Source of the DNA: Salipaludibacillus daqingensis | Lineage (GTDB): Bacteria; Bacillota; Bacilli; Bacillales; Salisediminibacteriaceae | Length of the DNA: 64,000 nt | Direction: 5' to 3' | NCBI RefSeq assembly: GCF_029891575.1 | Contig: NZ_JARZHF010000006.1 | Span: 186,001-250,000, forward strand | Part shown: in pieces, positions 54,478 to 61,618 of the stretch | Layout of the letters: each line of letters begins with the position of its first letter | Numbering within the stretch: the stretch's first letter is position 1 | Position numbers and translations under genes: made by a program | Notes under the pieces: generated by a model | The model's input: only the letters and a program-made list of their open reading frames with translations | What the model was told of the DNA's origin: nothing | The model's database searches: none

Positions 54478-56100
54478 TCAAACAATAACCGGGGAGGGAC
54501 AGGAAACACCTGGAAAGGTGATTTGGAAGGTTGTGCCTTTGTGTTTTTCACTATTGACGTCAATTTTCCCTCCGTGTTTATATACCGTACTATAAACCAT
54601 CAGCATTCCAAGCCCTGTTCCTTCTTCTTTTGTAGAGTAATAAGGATCTCCCATACGTGATACTTCATCTTTTGTCATTCCTACTCCTGAATCTTTTATG
54701 AAGATGATAATATTGCCCTTATATTCTTCAATATGAACAGTAAGAATCCCGCCTGTTTCAGACATGGATTCAATACCATTTTTATACAAATTAATCAAAC
54801 ACTGCTGAATTTGATTTTGATCGAAATTATTACACAACCCATTATTGAAATGGAAATCAAGCTTAACTTGATGCAAGTTTGCGTATGCAATCATGATGTT
54901 ATTTACGTACTCGATTTCTACTTTCAAATTTGAATAAACCATATTTTGAGCTTGTGGTTTGGAAAGTGAAAGGAAGTCGCTCACGATTTTTTCGGCACGG
55001 TTTAATTCTTGTAATGAAAGTTCTATATATCCTTTTTCCTTCACATCTACGTTCGGGGAACGATTTAAAAGTTGAAGAAAGCCACTCGTGACCGTTAAAG
55101 GATTTCTAATTTCATGTGAGACACTCGCAGATAGTTCACTTATGACACTTAAACGGTCTGATTGAAATAACCTCTCCCGTGTGTTGACATTCTCAGTGAT
55201 ATCTCTGAATTGCCCAAACGCACCTATCACCTTATGATCTCTATAGATGGGTTGAGCATCAAATAAGCAAACAATTTGATCTCCATTTTGGTTGATAAAA
55301 TTTAATTCTTCGTCCTCAAATTTTTCTTCCTTCTCTAACACCTTTTTGAAAAAATGACCCGTTAATTCAGATTCATAGATGCTCCGTCCAATGACAGATT
55401 CTCTGCTGCGGTTAGAAATTTCTTCAGCAAATTCATTAAACTCTGTCGTCACCCCGTGTTCATCTGTGATGACAATTCCATTCCTCGTTCTGCTAAGCAT
55501 GATTTGATTCATGATATGAAGTTTATGGTTTTGTTTTCTTAGAAGTAACTCTCTCTCAATCGAATCGACAACTTGAGATAACATCGTTATGTATAGTGGA
55601 TTCTGAAATTTAATGGGCATCATGATACACACACTGCCTAGTAAATTATCATCATCAGTATAATGGAATGCAGCTCCGTAGCAAGCTACTTCATGAAGAA
55701 ACGTATGATAATGGTGATCTCCAATCAGACTTATAGGTTGACGATGTTGTAAGGCTAAGCTGATGACGTTGGTTCCCGTATCTTCTTGCCTAAACAAGCT
55801 CCCACTCTTAATGCCGAATTGTTCCACTGTGAGCTTTATTGTTTCGTCACCTTCCATCTCTAGTAAATACCCTTCAGAATCAGAGATAACGACTAAAATG
55901 GGAGTCCCTTCCAAAGACTTTAAAAGTTTTTTCGAGAAAAAACGAACAACCGACAAAATTTCATTGTAAGAATGTCTTTTTTTCTTCATTTCTTGATCGG
56001 ACAATAGTATTTTCGGAGAAGCGATGACATTTGGATCCATTCCGCTCTCTTTACACAACTGATTAGCTTTCGTAATGAAATGTGGTTCTTCGCTCTTCAT
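54478..56100 (-). CDS. Sensor histidine kinase, GAF-PAS-HisKA-HATPase
   Basis: 540 residues, no membrane segment. The N-terminal GAF-like domain (about 35-190) resembles that of AcoR-type sigma-54 activators (EDTGTNVISLALQHRQPISL). Then a PAS domain (about 200-310), the HisKA phosphoacceptor box SASVSHEIRNPLTVTSGFLQ, and HATPase boxes IQQCLINLYKNGIESM, KDSGVGMTKDEV and GTGLGMLMVYS. No response regulator is adjacent, as for the sporulation kinases (KinA-E), so it may feed a phosphorelay. AGGGAGG precedes the ATG. Confidence 0.9.
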   Translation of the reverse strand: MKSEEPHFITKANQLCKESGMDPNVIASPKILLSDQEMKKKRHSYNEILSVVRFFSKKLLKSLEGTPILVVISDSEGYLLEMEGDETIKLTVEQFGIKSGSLFRQEDTGTNVISLALQHRQPISLIGDHHYHTFLHEVACYGAAFHYTDDDNLLGSVCIMMPIKFQNPLYITMLSQVVDSIERELLLRKQNHKLHIMNQIMLSRTRNGIVITDEHGVTTEFNEFAEEISNRSRESVIGRSIYESELTGHFFKKVLEKEEKFEDEELNFINQNGDQIVCLFDAQPIYRDHKVIGAFGQFRDITENVNTRERLFQSDRLSVISELSASVSHEIRNPLTVTSGFLQLLNRSPNVDVKEKGYIELSLQELNRAEKIVSDFLSLSKPQAQNMVYSNLKVEIEYVNNIMIAYANLHQVKLDFHFNNGLCNNFDQNQIQQCLINLYKNGIESMSETGGILTVHIEEYKGNIIIFIKDSGVGMTKDEVSRMGDPYYSTKEEGTGLGMLMVYSTVYKHGGKIDVNSEKHKGTTFQITFPGVSCPSPVIV

Positions 56101-56427
56101 TTTTCGCCTCCCTCTCTTATAAAACGCTCATTTATGACTCTATTTTTATCTTAAAGCTAAAAAACGTTCGTGGCAAATGAAAATAAGACCGCGGAAGACC
56201 GCGGGGACGGTTCTTGTGGTCGAAAAAGAATCGTCGTTAGCTGACCGAAGGAACCCGTCCCCATGGTTAGTCAAGCATTTGCAGACGAACAACAAAGCCT
56301 CCTCAGACTTGCAGGGTCTACCTACTTTTATTTAAAGGCTTCATAAAAAGAAAAAGCTTGAATAATAGGAAAAATAATCATATAGTAAAAAAGTGGTATA
56401 TTTAGCTAAATTCAAGGAGGTAAGAGT
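56101..56427. repeat. Intergenic region with an inverted-end GGGGACGG element
   Basis: GGGGACGGTTC (56203-56213) faces GAACCCGTCCCC (56251-56262), giving a 60-bp element with inverted ends, preceded by a doubled GACCGCGG. The inner part includes CTGACCGAAGGAAC, shared with the terminator at 39.1 kb. No gene. The right end carries the ribosome binding site of the M48 gene. Confidence 0.6.
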
Positions 56428-57696
56428 GTGAGGACGAATGAGTCTAGAGAAAAGTTCTATTTTCTCCTCTGTGCGCTAACAAGCGCATTGGTGTATATAT
56501 TTTCCATATTTACAATTATAGGGATCGGTATTGTTATAGGATTGGTTTTTGTTTTTGCCTTGATGCAAATGTTCATGTTAGGAACAATCAAAGGGAATAG
56601 TGTGAAAGTTACTGAAAAACAATTTCCAGAGATCCATCACAAAGTCGTCGAATTATCTGAATCGTTACAATTAAAGAAAGTGCCAGATGTATACGTCATG
56701 CATTCAGATGGAGCATTAAATGCTTTTGCTTCAAGATTTGTCGGCAAACATATGGTGGTTTTATACTCTGAAGTATTTGAACTTGCTCGTCAAAAAGGGG
56801 AGAAAGAGCTCTCATTCGTTATTGCTCATGAACTTGCCCATATTAAACGTCAACACGTTCTTAAGCAGATGTGGCTATTTCCGGCTCAACTCATTCCATT
56901 TTTAGGTCAAGCATACAGTCGTGCGTGCGAATACACATGTGACGAAATTGCAGCAGAAGCCATCGGTGACCGTGAAGCGGCAACTAGGGCTTTAACCATT
57001 CTTGGTATTGGAAAAAAACTTTATCGGGAAGTAAATGTGGAGGCCTACCTAGAACAGATTCATTCTGATTACGATGCCATGACGTGGCTTAGCGAAAAAT
57101 TATCTACACATCCTTTTCTTCCTCACCGAATTCAAGCTATTCATGGCTCTGATTTTCAAGTTAGCAATAGGAAAGTATTTATTGGTATGACTGCTTTTAG
57201 TACTTCGGCTGTGTTGATTTACGTGATCTTTATAGCAAGCTTCAGTGGAGCGGCGAAAGCTTATGAACATTTTTTTGAAGAATTTGCATTGTCTACATTT
57301 GACGAAGAATGGATGTATGATGAGGATTTACATCCATTAATTCAAGCGACAATCGATAGAGATTTAGAAGAGATGCAATGGCTTCTGGATTCTGGAGAGG
57401 ACATTGACGTGGTAGATTATGAAGGATCAACTGCTCTTATTTATTCTGTATATCATGATGATGTAGAAGTTGCGGAATTTCTATTGCAATCCGGTGCAAA
57501 TCCAGATCATGAAGATGTAATTGGCACTGCATTCACGTTAGCCATTACTTACGGTCAAAAAGATATGGCTACATTACTTTACGAAAATGGTGCTGATTTA
57601 AACTATGTAACCACGGGTGGAGAATCTGCGCTGTCTTTGTTAAACATAGAGGATGAAGAAGAATTTTACGAAGCAATCGACGATCTCAACTATTAA
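56428..57696 (+). CDS. M48-family membrane metallopeptidase fused to ankyrin repeats
   Basis: 422 residues from a GTG with AAGGAGGT upstream. N-terminal membrane helices (about 10-55), then the M48 zinc protease domain with HELAH (His134, Glu135, His138) and the third ligand in ACEYTCDEIAAEA, as in HtpX. Another membrane helix (about 252-275) leads to three ankyrin-type repeats (about 305-415; DVVDYEGSTALIYSVYHDD; GADLNYVTTGGESALSLL). HtpX clears misfolded membrane proteins. The ankyrin tail is unusual and may recruit substrates or partners. Confidence 0.87.
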   Translation: MRTNESREKFYFLLCALTSALVYIFSIFTIIGIGIVIGLVFVFALMQMFMLGTIKGNSVKVTEKQFPEIHHKVVELSESLQLKKVPDVYVMHSDGALNAFASRFVGKHMVVLYSEVFELARQKGEKELSFVIAHELAHIKRQHVLKQMWLFPAQLIPFLGQAYSRACEYTCDEIAAEAIGDREAATRALTILGIGKKLYREVNVEAYLEQIHSDYDAMTWLSEKLSTHPFLPHRIQAIHGSDFQVSNRKVFIGMTAFSTSAVLIYVIFIASFSGAAKAYEHFFEEFALSTFDEEWMYDEDLHPLIQATIDRDLEEMQWLLDSGEDIDVVDYEGSTALIYSVYHDDVEVAEFLLQSGANPDHEDVIGTAFTLAITYGQKDMATLLYENGADLNYVTTGGESALSLLNIEDEEEFYEAIDDLNY

Positions 57697-57701
57697 ATTT
57701 C

Positions 57702-57748
57702 AAGCATGTTCCATGGCTAAATAATCTGCCGAGGACATGCTTTTTTTA
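57702..57748 (+). terminator. Terminator of the M48-ankyrin gene
   Basis: AAGCATGTTCC (57702-57712) with GGACATGCTT (57733-57742), one bulge, followed by seven Ts. Confidence 0.85.
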
Positions 57749-57759
57749 TGAGCGAAGGA

Positions 57760-57875
57760 GGGGACGGGTTTAAAAGGGTTCAAACGGAAGTTTTAGCACA
57801 TAAAAACGACCTGAATCAAGTGAAGAAGAGGTAGATAGTGATGCCAAGAGATTACGAGAAAAAAGTGGTATAACG
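57760..57875 (+). pseudogene. Repeat fragment (copy E) and duplicated 3' tail of the M14 gene
   Basis: GGACGGGTTTAAAAGGGTTC and GGAAGTTTTAGCACATAAAA plus ACGACCTGAA match the left part of repeat copies A-D, without the right arm. Then AAGTGAAGAAGAGG and CCAAGAGATTACGAG...AGTGG.ATAAC match the last codons and stop of the M14 carboxypeptidase at 53543-53600. A chimera of repeat and gene tail, apparently left by a rearrangement. Confidence 0.65.
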
Positions 57876-57893
57876 TTGTTATGTCGAGTATAC

Positions 57894-57922
57894 CGGTCAC
57901 CTTCTACAGGTGACCGTTTTTT
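57894..57922 (+). terminator. Terminator hairpin of unclear gene
   Basis: CGGTCACCT with AGGTGACCG, 5-nt loop, then TTTTTT. It follows the carboxypeptidase-tail fragment, so it may be the original terminator of a lost second M14 gene. Confidence 0.85.
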
Positions 57923-58100
57923 CTTGGCTTTACTATCGTTTAAAATTCTATGAGATGACTGCGATGTTACATTAGCCTTATATACCTATTTATTACTAAT
58001 AATGACAATATTTCATAAATTTATAGTAATATAGATGATTAGAGTGTTCATTCGGTATAATTTAAAACTATTTCAAGTAATGGTAAGGGTAGGTGATGAT

Positions 58101-59261
58101 ATGGATGGAAAAACGCATGATTTACAAGAAAGTAAAGGCGACATTAGAATGTATTATTTCATGTGCGGCTTTTTCTTCCTTTCTGGACTGGTGATGATCA
58201 TTGCTTCCATTTCTATTAAGGAGATGGTAGCTTATCTTTTTTTAGGGGGAGCAGGGTTTGCATTCATTATTATAGGTATTCATTTGGTTAAAAAGGTTAA
58301 TCAATTGGATAGATTTATAGGATACGGAATTGATGAGGAAGAAGGCGTTTTATGGGATGGTGTTTTCGAAGAAGGAAGAGCACAGCCTGTTGAGACTTTT
58401 AAGATACCTATCGAATCTGTCAATACGGTATTACTAGCACCACACGAATTATTTTATTCTCACAGAGCCAGCAACAAAACCTATACATATTATTTTTACG
58501 TACCGGTAGTTCTTATTGTATTTGAAGAAAATGGGTTGCGTTATTATTCTCGTGTGACATTTATAGAGGATGAAGATGTGAATACTTGGCTCACTAGAGC
58601 ACAGCAGGCAGGATTGCAGCTGTATCTGACAGATGAAGCAGTGAATGATCTATATAAAGAGTCCGAAGCTCCTGAGCTTATCGAGTCTGATATTCATAAA
58701 AAAGCCTTTACATTTAACGGAAATATTTCTTCTTACATCAACCGAAACAAAAAAGAAGATTACAAACATATGCCGACGTTTAAGAAAGGAGAATCTCGAC
58801 ATTTGGATGAGGATACCTTCGTTTCATTCAAGTGGGGATTCAGGCATATCTTTGCTGTCGGGACTGTTCTTCTTTTACTATCCATGTTGCTTGAGCAATG
58901 GTATCTCACTTCAGTACAAAATATGGATTCTGGGGAAGTGACCCTATTCGGGCTCATAGCAGGTGCGTTCGTTCTAGGCGCCAGCCATGTGTTATACGGC
59001 TATGCATTGAAACGATTTAGAGGGATTAGTCTTTTCATCGTGTTTAGCTTATCGGTAGCTTCGTATTTTATTGCTTCGGTTATAACGACGATTGTTCTTC
59101 CGCTAACAGAAACCCATGATCCTCACATACAAATTTTTCAAGTGTATCTAATTGCATTTATTCCATTAGTTGTAGTATCCCTTATCATCAGAAAATGGAA
59201 GCCTGCACACCATCACTTTAAGGTTGAGAAGCAGAAAGAACGTCTCCGCTATTCGTCTTGA
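58101..59261 (+). CDS. Hypothetical membrane protein with bPH-like cytoplasmic domain
   Basis: About 386 residues from ATG 58101 (AGGTGATGAT upstream); an in-frame ATG at 58035 is less likely. Two membrane helices (about 16-62), a soluble region (about 75-245) with alternating beta strands (GVLWDGVFEEGRAQPVETFK, TYYFYVPVVLIVFEENG) and four membrane helices at the C-terminus (about 250-375). No known motif. Not recognised. Confidence 0.65.
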   Translation: MDGKTHDLQESKGDIRMYYFMCGFFFLSGLVMIIASISIKEMVAYLFLGGAGFAFIIIGIHLVKKVNQLDRFIGYGIDEEEGVLWDGVFEEGRAQPVETFKIPIESVNTVLLAPHELFYSHRASNKTYTYYFYVPVVLIVFEENGLRYYSRVTFIEDEDVNTWLTRAQQAGLQLYLTDEAVNDLYKESEAPELIESDIHKKAFTFNGNISSYINRNKKEDYKHMPTFKKGESRHLDEDTFVSFKWGFRHIFAVGTVLLLLSMLLEQWYLTSVQNMDSGEVTLFGLIAGAFVLGASHVLYGYALKRFRGISLFIVFSLSVASYFIASVITTIVLPLTETHDPHIQIFQVYLIAFIPLVVVSLIIRKWKPAHHHFKVEKQKERLRYSS

Positions 59262-59592
59262 GGAAAATAGATCTCTTTCTGAACACTGAAATTGGGTCAA
59301 CGATATTTCTTCGACTTTCGTTTGATGTTTCCAATGTTCCAATTATTAAGCTTTTCATTCAGACCATTCTAGAAGAGAGTGGTCTTTTCTCATTCGATTC
59401 AAACCCAATTTTCTACCTCCCATCATTCGCTAGATTTTGTCGAAATTGCTAGTTTTTATGATATAATTAGACATGCTTTACGACTTTATATTAGTAGTTT
59501 TAAGGCGAGTTTATCTATCAAATGTTAAGCATACATACTCTATATAAAACACCTAGATTTGGGGTTTTTTTACGTTGGGAGTTCGGAATGTT
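59262..59592. other. Spacer with terminator and probable yibE promoter
   Basis: AGACCA (59361-59366) pairs with TGGTCT (59380-59385), followed by TTTTC: a weak terminator for the upstream membrane-protein gene. A TATAAT lies at about 59462 without a well-spaced -35. No gene. Confidence 0.45.
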
Positions 59593-60804
59593 ATGAAAAA
59601 AACGTGGGTCTGTTTCTTTTTATTTTTCGGTTTGTTTTTCATCGTGCCGTCCAATGTTTTTGGCGAGTCCGACGACATCATTTCTGTCCCGGAAACGGAT
59701 GTTTCATCTGAAACGGTGAGAGGGGAAATTATTGAAATCTTGGAAGACACACCGCAAGTGCAAGAAATTGTAGTGAAAGTGAAACAAGGGGAATTCCAAG
59801 GAGAAACTGTAACGGCAAGGCAAACATTATCTGGTAACCCTGCTCAAGATTTTTATTTCCAAGAAGGCGAACGTGTTCTTATATGGATTGAGAGTGAAGA
59901 TGGGGTCATTCAACGAACGTTAGTGAGGGAGTTAACACGAGATCATTATTTAGGTTATTTAACCGCCTTTTTTATTTTTTCTCTTGTGTTAATTGGCGGC
60001 ATAAAGGGGATTAAGACGGTTGTTTCGTTAGCACTGACAGCGTTTCTTGTTATTCAGGTGCTCATACCTTTTATTTTAGCAGGACTGCCACCTATTCCTG
60101 TGACGATCTTTGTCGCTTCAATTATCGCAACAAGTTCTGTTTTAATTATTAGTGGGTTTAATAGGAAGTCATTAGCAGCCATCATAGGGACGATTGGTGG
60201 GGTGATCATTGCCGGAATCCTAGCTTGGGTGATGACGAGGTTAACGAGGTTAACTGGATTAAGTGGCGACGAAACACAAATGCTTATGTATATTCCACAG
60301 CAAATTGACTTCGATTATCAAGGGTTATTATTTGCAGGGATGATTATTGGTGCGGTAGGTGCTGTTCTTGATATCGGGATGTCGATCTCTTCTGCCGTCG
60401 ATGAAGTAAAACGAAGTAATCCAGCTATTAGCACGAAGAATTTAATTAAATCTGGATTGAATTTAGGAAAAGATATTATGGGCACAATGGCAAATACGCT
60501 TATCCTTGCTTATACAGGGGCGTCGATGTCGCTTCTGTTAGTGTTAGTCGCTCACAATATTTCTTTTGCTAGGGTCGTGAATATGGATGCCATGTCAACG
60601 GAGATCGTTCGTATTTTAGCAGGTAGTATTGGCTTAATCTACGCGATTCCGATTACAGCGATTGTTGCCGGTTTGTTGTATAAAAACGTGGATGTCTTAG
60701 AGGAAGAAAAGAAAAAAGAAAAGAAGAAACAAGAAAAACGAGACAAAAAGGAACAACAAGGTAAAAAGACACGGCCCAACAAAGAGAAAAATTCGAAAAA
60801 ATAA
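59593..60804 (+). CDS. YibE/F family membrane protein
   Basis: About 403 residues from ATG 59593. Signal helix (about 1-22), an extracellular beta-rich domain (about 40-115), then seven or so membrane helices with the YibE/F core (GGIKGIKTVVSLALTAFLVI, GAVGAVLDIGMSISSAVDEV, GKDIMGTMANTLILAYTGAS). The C-terminus is an extremely Lys-rich cytoplasmic tail. The substrate is unknown; a transporter or export role has been proposed for the family. Confidence 0.9.
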   Translation: MKKTWVCFFLFFGLFFIVPSNVFGESDDIISVPETDVSSETVRGEIIEILEDTPQVQEIVVKVKQGEFQGETVTARQTLSGNPAQDFYFQEGERVLIWIESEDGVIQRTLVRELTRDHYLGYLTAFFIFSLVLIGGIKGIKTVVSLALTAFLVIQVLIPFILAGLPPIPVTIFVASIIATSSVLIISGFNRKSLAAIIGTIGGVIIAGILAWVMTRLTRLTGLSGDETQMLMYIPQQIDFDYQGLLFAGMIIGAVGAVLDIGMSISSAVDEVKRSNPAISTKNLIKSGLNLGKDIMGTMANTLILAYTGASMSLLLVLVAHNISFARVVNMDAMSTEIVRILAGSIGLIYAIPITAIVAGLLYKNVDVLEEEKKKEKKKQEKRDKKEQQGKKTRPNKEKNSKK

Positions 60805-60811
60805 CAAAGGA

Positions 60812-60856
60812 AATGAGGATGTTACCTAAAGTTACTTTTGGGGGCATCCTGTTTTT
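60812..60856 (+). terminator. Probable terminator after yibE-like gene
   Basis: AGGATG (about 60815) with CATCCT (about 60845), followed by GTTTTTT. Imperfect stem. Confidence 0.6.
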
Positions 60857-60895
60857 TGGGGGATGGGGGTATCGTTTTGATGAGATTTCATAAGG

Positions 60896-60925
60896 GTGGA
60901 GATAGGAGATAGGAGATAGGAGATA
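60896..60925 (+). repeat. Short tandem repeat of 7 bp
   Basis: About four copies of GGAGATA in a row, directly before the 52-bp array. Confidence 0.8.
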
Positions 60926-61380
60926 ATGCCGGGTGCGAGCGAGTTGTGATGACGAAGGGAAGTAAGCGAGCGAGATAGTGCCGGACGGAAACGAGTTGTG
61001 ATGACGAAGGGAAGTAAGCGAGCGACTTAGTGCCTGACGGAAGCGAGTTGTGATGACGAAGGGAAGTAAGCGAGCGAGATAGTGCCCGACGCGAGCGAGT
61101 AGCGAAGGCGAAAGGAAGCAAGCAAGCGACATAGTGCCCGATGCGAGTGAGTTGAGATGCCGAAGGGAAGCAAGCGAGGGATATAGTGCCCGATGCGAGC
61201 GAGTAGCGAGTCGAAAGGAAGCAAGCAAGCGACATAGTGCCCGATGCGAGTGAGTTGCGATGACGAAGGGAAGCAAGCGAGGGACATAGTGCCCAACGGA
61301 AGCGAGTTGCGAAGGTGAAAGGAAGCAAGCAAGCGACATAGTGCCCGACGCGAGCGAGTAGCGAAGGTGAAGGGAAGTAA
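60926..61380. repeat. 52-bp tandem array, nine units
   Basis: Units start at 60926, 60978, 61030, 61082, 61134, 61186, 61237, 61289 and 61341, every 52 bp with one 51-bp unit. Each runs GTGCCCGACGCGAGCGAGTT, GCGATGACGAAGGGAAGCAA, GCGAGCGACATA with point changes. Even units differ from odd ones at ACGAAGGG versus GCGAAAGG in the right half, suggesting higher-order duplication. The plus strand is strongly purine-biased. The minus strand has no stop codon in any frame across the array, which makes long spurious open frames. There are no unique spacers, so it is not CRISPR. Confidence 0.92.
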
Positions 61381-61506
61381 ACCAAACCCTCGAAATAATA
61401 CCCAACCACACGATATAGTAACCCAACCACGCGATATAGAGTCCAACCCCACCGAACAGGAACAAAATAAGCTACCTGTTCAAGCCATAAACGGATTTTC
61501 ATAGAA

Positions 61507-61545
61507 AATGAGCTAGGACATGTTAAGTCCTAGCTCATTATTTCT
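61507..61545 (-). terminator. Terminator of the CpdB-like gene
   Basis: AATGAGCTAGGAC (61507-61519) with GTCCTAGCTCATT (61527-61539); T-rich tail on both strands. Confidence 0.9.
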
Positions 61546-61618
61546 TACTATTAGTTGTAAGGGGTCTTCCGTTATCTTCTAAAATCCGTTACTTTCTAAA
61601 CTTCGTCCCCTTCTAAAC

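Noticed and set aside
60926-61380. Possible CRISPR array
   Set aside because: Units are contiguous 52-bp repeats without unique spacers, and no cas genes are present.
60653-61502. Three long minus-strand open frames (up to 270 codons) over the 52-bp array
   Set aside because: They arise because the repeat has no stop in any minus frame. They lack ribosome binding sites, switch meaning with the frame, and run antisense into the end of the YibE/F gene.
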